64,000 nt of DNA from Sinomonas humi (GCF_000802235.1 NZ_JTDL01000098.1:1-64000); one strand, 5' to 3'; counted from the stretch's first letter, positions 1 to 8,580 are shown. Translations and numbers: made by a program. Notes: generated by a model from the letters alone, not told the origin.

Positions 1-1
1 T

Positions 2-886
2 GCCTGGACTGCCCCCGAGTCGATCGGCCGCGAGGAGCTCCTGCGCCGGGTAGCCGGCGCCGACGCCGTCGTGAGCCTGCTGACCGAACGCATCGACGGC
101 GAGCTGCTCGACGCCGCCGGACCGCAGCTCAAGGTCGTCGCGAACGTCGCAGTCGGCTATGACAACATCGACGTGCCAGCCTGCACCCAACGCGGCGTCG
201 TCGCCACCAACACGCCAGGTGTGCTCACCGACGCCACCGCCGACATTGCGATGGGCCTCGTCCTCATGGCGACCCGCCGGCTCGGCGAGGGGGAACGGCT
301 CATCCGCTCGGGCCAAGCCTGGAAGTGGGGCATGTTCTTCCTGCTCGGCAGCAGCCTGCAGGGCAAGACCCTCGGCGTCGTCGGCATGGGCGGCATCGGG
401 CAGGCGACCGCGCGCCGGGCCAAGGCCTTCGGCATGCAAATCGTCTACCAATCGCGCAGCGAGCTCGATCCGGGCATCGCGGCGGAACTGGGCGCCCGGC
501 GGCTCGATCTCGACGAACTGCTCGCAGTCTCCGACGTCGTCTCGCTGCACTGACCCTATGGGCCCGCCACGCATCACCTCATCGGCGCCGAGCAGCTCAC
601 GGCGATGAAGAGCTCGGCGTACCTCGTCAACACTGCGCGCGGACCGATCGTCGACGAAGCGGCGCTCGCATCCGCTCTTCGCGAGGGACGAATCGCGGGG
701 GCGGGACTCGACGTCTACGAGCACGAGCCTCGAGTGCACCCCGAGTTGCTCGAGCTCGAGAATGTGGTGCTCCTGCCGCATCTGGGCTCCGCCACGGTGG
801 AGACACGCACCGCGATGGCGATGCTCGCCGCCGAGAACGCGCTCGCCGTGCTCAACGGCGAGCGACCGCCGACACCCATCAATTAG
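2..886 (+). pseudogene. D-isomer 2-hydroxyacid dehydrogenase (glyoxylate/hydroxypyruvate reductase-like), 5' truncated by the window, interrupted by an in-frame TGA
   Basis: The frame is open from the left edge and encodes the NAD-binding domain, with a Rossmann glycine motif (GMGGIGQATARRAKAFG, about 366-435). It then meets TGA at 551-553. The same frame continues without any shift through PYGPATHHLIGAEQLTAMK into the C-terminal catalytic part: NTARGPIVDEAAL (630-668), the Glu-containing DVYEHEP and the catalytic-His motif LLPHLGSAT (772-798). It ends at TAG 884-886. Family members usually carry Cys at the stop position (SLHCP), so one base change (TGC/TGT to TGA) explains it. Either the gene is dead, the base is a sequencing error, or, much less likely, TGA is decoded. 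A downstream restart at ATG 605 would lack the nucleotide fold. The last 8 bp overlap the end of oleD tail to tail. Confidence 0.85.
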
Positions 887-1871
887 GGGAAGGATCTCGT
901 GGCCGGGAACCGTAGTGCTCGGCCAGCCTCGCGAGCCCCTCGTCGAGCGAGACGGCGGGGGTCCAGTCGAGGAGCTCACGGGTCTCGCGCTGGTCGAACC
1001 AGTGGGCGGTCGAGAGCTGCTCGGCAAGGAACCTGGTCATGGGCGGCTCCTCCTTCCGCCCGGCCCAGGTCCAGAGCTTTTCCACCACGGCACCAGCGGC
1101 CCGCGCCACCCTGCCGGGGACCGACCACGACGGCGCGGGGGCGCCCCCTGCGGCACAGATGCCTGCCAGCAGCTCGCCTACCGGGCGGGGCTCTCCGTTG
1201 CTCACGACGAGAGCCCTGCCGTGGACATGCTCCATGCGGTGCAGCGCGGCGACGATGGCCGAGGCTGCGTTGTCCACGTAGGTCGTGTCGATGAGAGCTG
1301 CACCCGAGTCGAGCAGGGGCAGACGACGGCGCCGGGCACGCTCCAGGACGCGTTCCACGAGCTGCGTGTCGCCTGGGCCCCAGACGATGTGCGGGCGCAC
1401 CGCGGCGACGCGGAATTCCGGAGCGTCCGCCGCCAGGGCCAGCAGCTCCGCCTCGGCCTTGGTGCGGGAGTAGTCGCCATGTGCGTGCTGGGGGTCTGCC
1501 GGCTCGGCGCCGAGGCCCGCGATGGCGGCGCCGGAGTTCGCCACGGACGGGGAGGAGACGAACACGAAGTCCCGCACTCCGGCCGCGCGGGCGGAGCGGA
1601 GAAGACGTCGGGTCCCTTCGACGTTCACCTCGTCGAACTCGGCGGCATGGCCCGTGAAGGAAACCTTCGCCGCCAAATGGATGATTCCTTCTGCCCCCTG
1701 GACCGCCGCCGAGACCGCTTCATCATCGGTGACGGACCCGCAGAAGTCAGCAGCGCCGTCGACCCTTGATGGACGGCGCTGGAACGTGGTCACGGCGTGG
1801 CCCTGGCTGACCAGGAGCCGCGCCACTTCCCGCCCGAGCAACCCGCTCGCACCGGTGACGAGAACCCTCAT
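879..1871 (-). CDS. oleD: OleD: NAD(P)-dependent 2-alkyl-3-oxoalkanoate reductase (extended SDR/epimerase fold)
   Basis: 330 aa. The N-terminus MRVLVTGASGLLGREVARLL is the GxxGxxG dinucleotide-binding motif of extended SDRs. The catalytic pair is YSRTK (YxxxK), around residues 135-139. In olefin-producing bacteria OleD reduces the 2-alkyl-3-keto acid made by OleA to the 2-alkyl-3-hydroxy acid, the substrate of OleC. That role is inferred here from fold plus operon position: it is the last gene of oleA-oleBC-oleD, and its ATG overlaps the oleBC stop by 4 bp (1868-1871), so translation is probably coupled. On sequence alone it could be another NAD-dependent epimerase or 3-beta-HSD-like protein, but the neighbours make OleD much more likely. 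Confidence 0.9.
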   Translation of the reverse strand: MRVLVTGASGLLGREVARLLVSQGHAVTTFQRRPSRVDGAADFCGSVTDDEAVSAAVQGAEGIIHLAAKVSFTGHAAEFDEVNVEGTRRLLRSARAAGVRDFVFVSSPSVANSGAAIAGLGAEPADPQHAHGDYSRTKAEAELLALAADAPEFRVAAVRPHIVWGPGDTQLVERVLERARRRRLPLLDSGAALIDTTYVDNAASAIVAALHRMEHVHGRALVVSNGEPRPVGELLAGICAAGGAPAPSWSVPGRVARAAGAVVEKLWTWAGRKEEPPMTRFLAEQLSTAHWFDQRETRELLDWTPAVSLDEGLARLAEHYGSRPRDPSPN

Positions 1872-4564
1872 GGCTCTCCCTGGCGGCCACCGGCCAGGAC
1901 TCGGGAAGCCCAGCGGGAAAGGCGAGTCCTGTCGATCTTGGCGTTGTGCCGGATGTCCGTGGGCAGCGCGGGAACCACGAGCACAGCGGAGACCTTGACG
2001 CCAGCCTCGAGGGCGGCCGAGCGGACGCGCGCGGCAAGCTGGCGGTCAGCGGGGCCGGCCTTGCGGGCGGGAGGCACGGTCTCGACGACGGCGACAATGG
2101 CCTGCGTTCCTGCCAGTCCGACTCCCGCAATAGCGGCCAGCCGGATGCCGTCCAGGCGTTCTATAGCCTGTTCGGGGCCCACGGGCGTCACGACGGCGCC
2201 GGGCGCAGTCACGACGTGGGCGAGACGTCCCTCCACCCACAGCCGCCCCGCGGCGTCGAAGTGCCCCACGTCGCCCGTGCGATGCCAGCCGGGCAGGCTG
2301 CTGCTCTCCCGCTGGGTGGCCCAGAGCCTGTCGTAGGCTTCCTTGACGTGCGCGGCGCTCACCAGAATCTCGCCGGTCACGCCGGCCTCCGTCACGGGGT
2401 GGGGACCGGGAGCGGTTCCGTCCGCGGCCAGCGGGACGACGGCGATGCGGGCGCCGTGCACTGCCCTCCCCACGCACACGCCATTGCCTGCTCCCGCCAC
2501 GCTGCCAGCAGTGGCTTCGGCGTCGGCCGCCTGGATTTCTTCGAGGCTGATGTCGGTGACCGGCAATGCCTCAGTCATGCCGTAGGGGGTGTGCAGCGAG
2601 GCCCGCGGCAGCAGCCGCTGCACCTCCGCCAGAAGCGGTTCGGGGACGGGCGCCCCCGCAGACAGCAGCACGGCGACACGCTCGAGAGCTCTATGCCCAG
2701 CCCCATCCAGGCCATCCCGCGTGGCAAGGACGTTCCGCAACGCCGCAGGCGAGGCGAAGACTACGGTGGCGTCGATCGCCGCAGCGGCGTCCGCGAGGGA
2801 GCGGGCCGTCAAGGTGCGGGGCGCTGTGACGTCCATGGCGGGCGTCACCGAAACTGCTCCCAGAGCGGGGCCCAGCAGGGCGAACGGGGCGAAGCCCGCG
2901 ACCAGCCGCGAACCGGGGCCGATCCCGAACGTCTTGGCCACCGTGTCCCGCATGGCGCCCAGCTGCTGATGGGTATAGAGCACGCCCTTGGCAGGACCGG
3001 TGGAGCCTGAGGTGAAGAGGACGGCAGCCGGGGCCGTCGGGTCCACGCTCGGCATCGGGCGGCCTGGATCGAGTTCAGCACCGGACCGGGCCAACGCCGC
3101 GAGGGAGGTTTCGACGCCGAGGAATCGGCCGACGGCGGGCGGGAGGTCCCGCACACTGATGCGCCGTCCGGGCCAGCCGAGCACCCGGGCGGCTGCCAGC
3201 GCTTTGTCGATCCCTATGAGGAAATCGGGCGTCGCCCCCTTTACGGCGCGGCTCAAGCCCTTGGTTCCCAATCCGGCGTCGGCCACTACCACCACCGCAC
3301 CCAGCCTCAGGCAGGCGTAAAGGGCTACGGTCAGGTCCACCCCGGGCGGAACCATGAGGCTCACCCGGCTGCCGCTCCGCACCCCGGTTTCCCGCAGCCC
3401 CGCAGCGAGGTCCAGGATGTTCCGCTCCAGCTGCTTCCAGCTCAGCGAGCGGGCCGGCGTGCCCTCCGGCGCCATTTCGGTGATGGCGGTCTCGTCCGCG
3501 GACGGCCCTGCTGCCTGCTCAGTGAGCAGCTCCCAAAGCGCCCGGAATCCCTCCGGCTCCGACTCAGCCTGCTCGTTCGCCAGCTGGCGATCGGTCGGTG
3601 CGGCCTCCGTCGTCGGAAAATCGCCTCCGGGGTGACCGCCCTGCATGGCCAGCCACTCGAAGAGGGGTGTGGCAATGTCTCGGTCTTCGGCGACGAGGTG
3701 CCCCGCGCCTTCGAAGCGATGCACTTCGGCGTGAGGAAGGCGGTCGATGAGGTCTTTGAGGTACCGGTCCGAGAAGATGGGATCGCGTGGACCCCAGAGC
3801 ATCAGGGCCGGAACCTTCAGCCCGCGCACCCCTTCCGCAACGCCGTTGAGGGTCGGGAAGCTGGGGTGGGAAGCATCCACCGGAATGTCGGCAACAAAGT
3901 TTCCCACGCCGGCCCTCCGGGCGGCTCCCCGGTAGGGGGCCATGTAGGCCCTTCGGACCTCGGGAGCCAGCGGCGGGCTCGCCAAGGCGTGGGTCACCCG
4001 AAGAAAGGCGTCCGACGTCGTCGTGCCCCACCGGTGCACGGCAGGGTGCAGGGCGAGCTGCAGCGCAGGTGGGATCCTCGAACCGGAGGGCTGGTGGACG
4101 GCGGTGTTGGTGAGTACCACACCAACGAGGTGCTGCGGGTGCGCCAATGCCCAGCCCAGGCTCACCACCCCGCCCCAGTCGTGGCCCACCGTGACGACGG
4201 GCCCCTGCAGGTCCAAGGCGTCCGTAAGGTCGCCCAGGTCGTTGATCCGGTCCTCCAAGCGCCGGAACGTGCCGGTGCGTTCTGAATAGCCCATGTCCAG
4301 CTGGTCCACCGCCACGACGCGCCACGGATGGGCCGGGTCGGATCCCGCGGCCAGCAGCGTTCGCCATAGGTAGGACCAGGTTGGGTTGCCGTGGACGCAC
4401 AGGAGGGTGCCCCTTGCCGCTAGACCACGGCGGGAGAGTTGTGCAGCGTTGTCCAGCAAATGCCAGCGGCGCTCAGTGCCTGGCGCATCGACGGCGGACG
4501 TCGACTTTACGAAGATTGTCCGGGACCACTCGGGATCGAGCCCGGGACGGTTGCTGCCTACCAA
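1868..4564 (-). CDS. oleBC: OleBC: fused beta-lactone decarboxylase (alpha/beta hydrolase) and beta-lactone synthetase (AMP-ligase fold)
   Basis: About 898 aa from a TTG start at 4564-4562; an ATG at 4612 would add 16 residues that overlap the oleA tail. The TTG is preceded by GGTGGA and overlaps the oleA stop. The N-terminal 320 residues form an alpha/beta hydrolase with oxyanion motif HGNPTW and nucleophile elbow GHDWGG (Asp, as in haloalkane-dehalogenase-like OleB). After a short linker comes an acyl-adenylate ligase domain with the phosphate loop LFTSGSTGPAKGV, a YGMTE motif and a TGDVG region. OleC closes the 2-alkyl-3-hydroxy acid to a beta-lactone using ATP, and OleB decarboxylates it to the cis-olefin. 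The single-chain OleBC form is known from actinobacteria such as Micrococcus. It sits between oleA and oleD and overlaps both. Confidence 0.93.
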   Translation of the reverse strand: MVGSNRPGLDPEWSRTIFVKSTSAVDAPGTERRWHLLDNAAQLSRRGLAARGTLLCVHGNPTWSYLWRTLLAAGSDPAHPWRVVAVDQLDMGYSERTGTFRRLEDRINDLGDLTDALDLQGPVVTVGHDWGGVVSLGWALAHPQHLVGVVLTNTAVHQPSGSRIPPALQLALHPAVHRWGTTTSDAFLRVTHALASPPLAPEVRRAYMAPYRGAARRAGVGNFVADIPVDASHPSFPTLNGVAEGVRGLKVPALMLWGPRDPIFSDRYLKDLIDRLPHAEVHRFEGAGHLVAEDRDIATPLFEWLAMQGGHPGGDFPTTEAAPTDRQLANEQAESEPEGFRALWELLTEQAAGPSADETAITEMAPEGTPARSLSWKQLERNILDLAAGLRETGVRSGSRVSLMVPPGVDLTVALYACLRLGAVVVVADAGLGTKGLSRAVKGATPDFLIGIDKALAAARVLGWPGRRISVRDLPPAVGRFLGVETSLAALARSGAELDPGRPMPSVDPTAPAAVLFTSGSTGPAKGVLYTHQQLGAMRDTVAKTFGIGPGSRLVAGFAPFALLGPALGAVSVTPAMDVTAPRTLTARSLADAAAAIDATVVFASPAALRNVLATRDGLDGAGHRALERVAVLLSAGAPVPEPLLAEVQRLLPRASLHTPYGMTEALPVTDISLEEIQAADAEATAGSVAGAGNGVCVGRAVHGARIAVVPLAADGTAPGPHPVTEAGVTGEILVSAAHVKEAYDRLWATQRESSSLPGWHRTGDVGHFDAAGRLWVEGRLAHVVTAPGAVVTPVGPEQAIERLDGIRLAAIAGVGLAGTQAIVAVVETVPPARKAGPADRQLAARVRSAALEAGVKVSAVLVVPALPTDIRHNAKIDRTRLSRWASRVLAGGRQGEP

Positions 4565-5610
4565 ACGATTTCCACCATGCCGGTGTTCAGCCCCGAGCCG
4601 ACGCCCATGCACAGGACCCTGTCCCCCGAGGTGAGTGACTGCGCCTCGGCTGCAAGCGTCATGGGGAGCGAGGCAGGGCCCACGTTGCCCCAGTACGGGA
4701 AGGTGATCGGAACCCTGTCCGGGTTCAGCTCAATTGCCTTGATGATCGCTTGCGTGTGGGCGTTGCTGACCTGATGCGTGACATAGCGGTCCATGGCCGC
4801 CCAGTCCCACTCCGGCTGGGCTTCGCGCCAAGCCTCGACGACGAGCTGAAGGCCCCCGTCGAGCAGGCCCTTCGCATCGGTGCTCATGCCGTCGACGCCT
4901 CCCACGCACAGTTCGTGATGTTCGGTGCCAGCACGCATCACGCCTCCGACGAGCCGGTGCCCTCCGGGGTGCGCGTCCGCCGGGCCCAGGACCGCTGCGG
5001 CAGCCCCAGATCCGAGGGTGAGAGTGGCGAACTCCCGGTTGAAGTCCTCACGCGTGGTCTCAGGCCGCTGCAATCGGGCCAGAGTGGTCTCCTGGACGGC
5101 CTGGGAGTCCTCACCGTTGACGATCACGGCGTACTTGATCTGGCCGGAGTCGATCATGTTGGCAGCCAGGATCATGCCGTTCACGAATCCAAGGCACGCA
5201 TTGGCCAGATCGAAGTTCATGGCCGAGGACGTCAGGCCCAGGCGGTGATGGATCTTCACCGCGACGGACGGCTCGAGATTGCGCCGCGTGACAGAGGTGT
5301 TGATCAGCAGGCCGACTTCGGTCGCTTCAACGCCAGCCTCGGCCAAGGCCTTCGCACCGGCCTCGATCGCGGCATCATCGAACGAGGTGCCGGGGGCCCA
5401 CCAGCGGCGGTGCGTGATTCCGGCGACGCGCTCCAGCAGTCTGGGAGGGAACTTCAGCCGTCGAAGGGTCGGTGCCAGCCTGTCGTCGAAATGCGTGGAA
5501 CTCACGATCCTCGGAGCTTCGACGCTGCTCACCGAAAGCAGCGCAGTGTTGGTATGCCGGAAGGTCGCATTCCCTGCCAAGTCAAGCCCCTGTTCGTTTC
5601 CGTGCTGCAT
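4558..5610 (-). CDS. oleA: OleA: thiolase-fold acyl-CoA condensing enzyme starting long-chain olefin synthesis
   Basis: 350 aa, related to 3-oxoacyl-ACP synthase III. The nucleophile Cys lies in LANACLGFVNG (C139). His in THQVSNAH (H279) and Asn in WGNVGPAS (N309) complete the usual triad. E113 sits 26 residues before the Cys, the spacing seen for the Cys/Glu pair of the studied Xanthomonas OleA. OleA joins two fatty acyl-CoAs head to head in a non-decarboxylative Claisen condensation, giving a 2-alkyl-3-keto acid. First gene of the minus-strand ole operon. The start codon context is weak (no clear Shine-Dalgarno before 5610), so a slightly shorter N-terminus is possible: the family-like part begins around ATFRHTNTALLS. 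Confidence 0.92.
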   Translation of the reverse strand: MQHGNEQGLDLAGNATFRHTNTALLSVSSVEAPRIVSSTHFDDRLAPTLRRLKFPPRLLERVAGITHRRWWAPGTSFDDAAIEAGAKALAEAGVEATEVGLLINTSVTRRNLEPSVAVKIHHRLGLTSSAMNFDLANACLGFVNGMILAANMIDSGQIKYAVIVNGEDSQAVQETTLARLQRPETTREDFNREFATLTLGSGAAAAVLGPADAHPGGHRLVGGVMRAGTEHHELCVGGVDGMSTDAKGLLDGGLQLVVEAWREAQPEWDWAAMDRYVTHQVSNAHTQAIIKAIELNPDRVPITFPYWGNVGPASLPMTLAAEAQSLTSGDRVLCMGVGSGLNTGMVEIVW

Positions 5611-5756
5611 TCATGCCGTGACTGTACCCAGAGAGGCACCAACCCAAGACAGAAGCGCAAACCCAAGAGCTTAACTATGCCCCTCCGAGGCGGTAGTTGG
5701 ATATTTCACGGCCGGAAGCGCCGCGACGTGAACGCGGGAGATGCTAGGGGAAAGGG

Positions 5757-6479
5757 TTAGGCGTACAGCTCGGCCAGCCATTCGGTGAACGCCGACGTGT
5801 TCGCCTCGGCGCGGGCTGCGCGCTCGTCCGCTGAGGCCGTATCAAGCGAGAAGTCGTGAACCGTGAGGCCCACGCGGTCCCCGAATGCGTTGCGGCCGAA
5901 GACCCGAATCATCGCATCCGGCGTCCGGAGCCCAAGGAAGTTCTCATTGCGGAAGTCCACGGTCGTCTCGACGAGGGTCGGCGCCAACGCACCGAGACCT
6001 GGGAGTTCAAGATCGCGCTTCTCGCCTTCGATCGCGCCGTCGAGGCCGAGCTCGGCAACGAACCGCTTGAATGCGTCTGGCTCCGCGGCCGCGTCAGGGC
6101 CGCGGACGTCGCTGAATGCCACCGCACGGCCGAAGAAGTGCTCGAGATACTGCCCCAGAGTGTGGTGGTAGAAAACGGTGTGCTTGGACGCGCCGTCGTA
6201 CTGCTGCTCCCAGTTATCGGTCATGACGCCGGAGTGGACATAATGCAGCTCGGCACCGTCCGGCCCCGGCGTGATGACATGCTCGAGCTGGTTGTACCAG
6301 CCGTTGGGACCCTCCATTCGGGAAACGAGATGGGTCGGGTACTCGTCGACCGTCCGGACAGCCGGCCACTGGTCGGTCGGGAACATCCAGGCCGCGGTGT
6401 CGTCGGTGACGGCTTTCCAGATCTGCTCGGGGGTGGCCCGGAGGACACCGTCGTGGACGATCGTGAATTCGTGGTTCAT
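5757..6479 (-). CDS. SRPBCC (START-like) domain protein
   Basis: 240 aa. The N-terminus (HDGVLRATPEQIWKAVTD) is typical of SRPBCC/AHSA1-like ligand-binding proteins, followed by an aromatic-rich body with HHTLGQYLEHFFGRAVAFSD near the middle. No catalytic motif identifies a reaction, and the ligand is unknown. It overlaps the upstream ArsR-like regulator by 4 bp (ATGA, 6476-6479), so the two form one transcription unit, an arrangement common for SRPBCC proteins controlled by an ArsR-type partner. Its function as a small-molecule-binding or stress protein is inference. Confidence 0.75.
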   Translation of the reverse strand: MNHEFTIVHDGVLRATPEQIWKAVTDDTAAWMFPTDQWPAVRTVDEYPTHLVSRMEGPNGWYNQLEHVITPGPDGAELHYVHSGVMTDNWEQQYDGASKHTVFYHHTLGQYLEHFFGRAVAFSDVRGPDAAAEPDAFKRFVAELGLDGAIEGEKRDLELPGLGALAPTLVETTVDFRNENFLGLRTPDAMIRVFGRNAFGDRVGLTVHDFSLDTASADERAARAEANTSAFTEWLAELYA

Positions 6480-7117
6480 GGCTGAATCTCCTGGCTTTCT
6501 GATGCTTCAAGGGACGCGCCCTGTTCGGAGCGGGAATCCTTCTTCAGGCTGGGGTGGAGGGCGACGATGACTCGATGCGGCCGGCCGCCCGGCGCATCCG
6601 CGTTGTGGTACTTGGTGGCGAGCCGCGCGACGTCGGCCGCCAGTTCCTCGGCGAAAGCCGCGCGGGACGCCGCAGAGGCAAAGGTGATTTCACCGTCCAC
6701 CGCGAACGTCGCAAGCTGCTGCTTCGCTGCGGTTGCCCCGACAATGAGGCGGCCTACCTCGTGGACCATGCGCGAGGCGAGCGCGAGCAGCCAATAGGCG
6801 CTGAAGCGGTCACGGTAGCGCGTGGGGTCCGGCTCGACAGCGGCGAGCGCCGCCGGCGAGATGACGTATGAGGCCGCTGCTGCTTGGAGGACGCGCTCCA
6901 TGACGTTTCCCTTGCGGCGCTCCTCGACCAGCTCGATGAGGCCGTGCTCCTCGAGGGCCCGCAGGTGGTAGTTGATCTTCTGCCTCGGCAGGCCCACCTT
7001 CCCCGCGAGTCCGGCGGCCGAGGAGGGCGTTACGAGTTCCCGAAGGAGCCTCGCCCTGAGCGGGTCGAGGCTGGCCGCCGCTGCGGCGGGATCCTCGATC
7101 ACGACTACGTCTTGCAT
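6476..7117 (-). CDS. ArsR-like winged-helix transcriptional regulator
   Basis: 213 aa. A winged helix-turn-helix lies at about residues 15-75 (SSAAGLAGKVGLPRQKINYHLRALEEHGL, then the wing ELVEERRKGNVMERV), as in ArsR/HTH-20 proteins. There is no obvious metal-binding CxC motif, so metal sensing is not indicated. The C-terminal part is helical and may bind a ligand. It is the first gene of a two-gene unit with the SRPBCC protein. Two adjacent palindromes directly upstream (7126-7151), one covering a TTGACA -35-like hexamer, suggest autoregulation. This is inferred, not shown. Confidence 0.8.
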   Translation of the reverse strand: MQDVVVIEDPAAAAASLDPLRARLLRELVTPSSAAGLAGKVGLPRQKINYHLRALEEHGLIELVEERRKGNVMERVLQAAAASYVISPAALAAVEPDPTRYRDRFSAYWLLALASRMVHEVGRLIVGATAAKQQLATFAVDGEITFASAASRAAFAEELAADVARLATKYHNADAPGGRPHRVIVALHPSLKKDSRSEQGASLEASESQEIQP

Positions 7118-7125
7118 GCCTTAAG

Positions 7126-7151
7126 TGTCGCTACCGACAAACTTATTTGTC
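7126..7151. promoter_or_regulatory. Paired palindromic operator candidate upstream of the ArsR-like gene
   Basis: TGTCG-CTAC-CGACA (7126-7139) overlaps GACAAA-CTTA-TTTGTC (7136-7151). Both have perfect arms around 4-nt spacers. On the minus strand the second palindrome overlaps TTGACA (7153-7148), 31 bp before the regulator ATG. The position fits an autorepressor site. No good -10 was found at the ideal spacing. Confidence 0.5.
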
Positions 7152-7269
7152 AAGGACGAGTCTGCTTTCGGTGCGTTCCGTCCCACTTCTGGGCCAGCTA
7201 GGCGCGTGGCAGCGGCCGCCGCGCCGCGTGGCCGACTGATTGGGAAAACACAAGTGGGCGGGAGCGGGG

Positions 7270-7701
7270 CTACTGCTCCTCGAGGGTCTGCTTGAGCTCC
7301 CGATACTGCTCGGGCGTGATCTCGCCGCTCACGAGACGCTCGTCGAGGATCCGCCGCGCTCGGCTCCTGCCGGGAGGCGAAGGAATTGGCGGGACTGGGG
7401 CTGTAGGACCCGGAGCGCCCTGCTCGGGGCCCGGGTACTGTCGCGAGGGGTTCCCCGCGCTCTGCTCGGGGTCCGGGTACTGTCGCGAGGGGTTCCCCGC
7501 TCCCCGCTCAGGTCCCGGGTACTGTCCGGGAGGGTGGCCGGGCAGAGGCGGCACCGCCCCGGGCGGGATGCTCCCCTGGCCGTGCCACGGCTCATGCATG
7601 AACAGCCGCACGGCGATCACCACGAGCAGGGCAATGACAATCAGGAGCAGGATCGCGACGAACAGACCGCCGCCCATCCCTACTCCGCCCCAAGGAAGCA
7701 T
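7270..7701 (-). CDS. SHOCT-domain membrane protein with proline-rich 14-residue repeats
   Basis: 143 aa from ATG 7701, chosen because GGAGG lies 6 nt upstream; an in-frame start at 7728 has no such site. One hydrophobic helix (about residues 9-34, LFVAILLLIVIALLVVIAVRLF) is followed by a Pro/Gly-rich linker with near-identical 14-residue repeats (GNPSRQYPGPEQGA type). The C-terminus RRILDERLVSGEITPEQYRELKQTLEEQ, broken here as RRILDERLVSGEITPEQY plus RELKQTLEEQ, is a classic SHOCT motif, a short helical oligomerisation module. The job of such anchored SHOCT proteins is not established. It lies divergent from the DevR-like regulator. Confidence 0.8.
   Translation of the reverse strand: MLPWGGVGMGGGLFVAILLLIVIALLVVIAVRLFMHEPWHGQGSIPPGAVPPLPGHPPGQYPGPERGAGNPSRQYPDPEQSAGNPSRQYPGPEQGAPGPTAPVPPIPSPPGRSRARRILDERLVSGEITPEQYRELKQTLEEQ
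7422..7526 (-). repeat. 42-bp in-frame tandem repeat in the SHOCT gene
   Basis: Units starting at 7422 and 7464 are almost identical over 42 bp, with a third partial unit to about 7526. The core word is GGGTACTGTCGCGAGGGGTT. The period is 14 codons, so copy-number change keeps the frame. It encodes the Pro-rich linker between membrane helix and SHOCT motif. Confidence 0.75.
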
Positions 7702-7802
7702 CGAAACCTCCAGGCTCGAACGAACCACGTCGCGGGGCGTCCGCCAGCGCCGGAACGGGCTGTCGTGACGTCGAAGCGTCGTGATGCCAGCGTAAGACCG
7801 TC

Positions 7803-7815
7803 GGCCCTAAGTCCC
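7803..7815. promoter_or_regulatory. DosR/DevR-box-like motif between the SHOCT and response-regulator genes
   Basis: The minus strand reads GGGACTTAGGGCC. Its GGGACT half matches the first half-site of the mycobacterial DosR box (TTSGGGACTWWAGTCCCSAA), and GGCC/GTCC-like bases follow on the other side. It lies 82 bp before the regulator GTG start and 102 bp before the SHOCT start. The partial match and lack of other data keep confidence low. Confidence 0.35.
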
Positions 7816-7896
7816 TAGTCCCCAGCTCTTGACAGGTACACAATGAGGCAACTGGGCCCGAAGACGGGATCAGCTTCGGGCGGACGGAGGAACGCC

Positions 7897-8580
7897 GTGG
7901 AACGGGATGCAGCACGGGGAATGCAGGGCCCGGGGCCCTCGGCAAGGCTGCGGGTCTTCATCCTCGACGACCACGAACTCGTGCGCCGTGGCCTGCAGGA
8001 ACTGCTCGAGGACGAGGGATTCGAGGTCATAGGAACGTCGGGGAGCGCGGCCGAAGCAGCCCGGCGAATCCCTGCGCTCCACCCGGACGTCTCGGTTCTC
8101 GACGTGCGGCTTCCCGATGGTACGGGCATCGAGGTGTGCCGGGACGTGCATGCCGTCGACCCGTCGCTCCCCTGCGTGATGCTCACAAGCTACGACGACG
8201 ACCAGTCGCTTCGCGGCGCGATCCTCGCCGGGGCGAGCGGGTACGTGCTCAAGGAGATTCGGGGGACGGAGCTCGTCTCCGCTCTCCGCCGTGCAGCCGC
8301 CGGCCAGTCCCTCTTCAGCCCCGAAGCCCGCGCGAAGGTCCTCGACAAGCTTTCGCCCATGCACAAGATGGACCCTCGGCTGGCCCTCCTCAGCCCTCAG
8401 GAGCGGCGCGTCCTGGAGCTGATCGGCCAAGGCCTGACGAACCGTGAGATTGGAAACGAACTGTTCCTTGCCGAAAAGACGGTGAAGAACTACGTCTCCT
8501 CACTTCTCGCAAAGCTCGGCTTCGAGCGGCGGACGCAGGCCGCACTGTTCATCGCGCGGAACCACCCCGCCGCGCACTAG
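7897..8580 (+). CDS. NarL/DevR-family response regulator (receiver + LuxR-type HTH)
   Basis: 227 aa from GTG 7897, which has GGAGG six bases upstream; an ATG at 7843 in frame lacks a ribosome site. The receiver begins RLRVFILDDHELVRRGLQ (acidic pocket DD), the phospho-Asp is in VLDVRLPDG, then the switch residue in MLTSYDD and Lys in YVLKEIRG. After a linker comes the LuxR HTH: LSPQERRVLELIGQGLTNREIGNELFLAEKTVKNYV, quoted here as LSPQERRVLELIGQGLTNRE plus IGNELFLAEKTVKNYV. The DDHELVRRGL start is typical of DevR/DosR-like regulators. No sensor kinase is adjacent, so it is an orphan here. The next gene, convergent, is an Hsp20 chaperone; hspX is a classic DosR target in Mycobacterium. Confidence 0.9.
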   Translation: MERDAARGMQGPGPSARLRVFILDDHELVRRGLQELLEDEGFEVIGTSGSAAEAARRIPALHPDVSVLDVRLPDGTGIEVCRDVHAVDPSLPCVMLTSYDDDQSLRGAILAGASGYVLKEIRGTELVSALRRAAAGQSLFSPEARAKVLDKLSPMHKMDPRLALLSPQERRVLELIGQGLTNREIGNELFLAEKTVKNYVSSLLAKLGFERRTQAALFIARNHPAAH

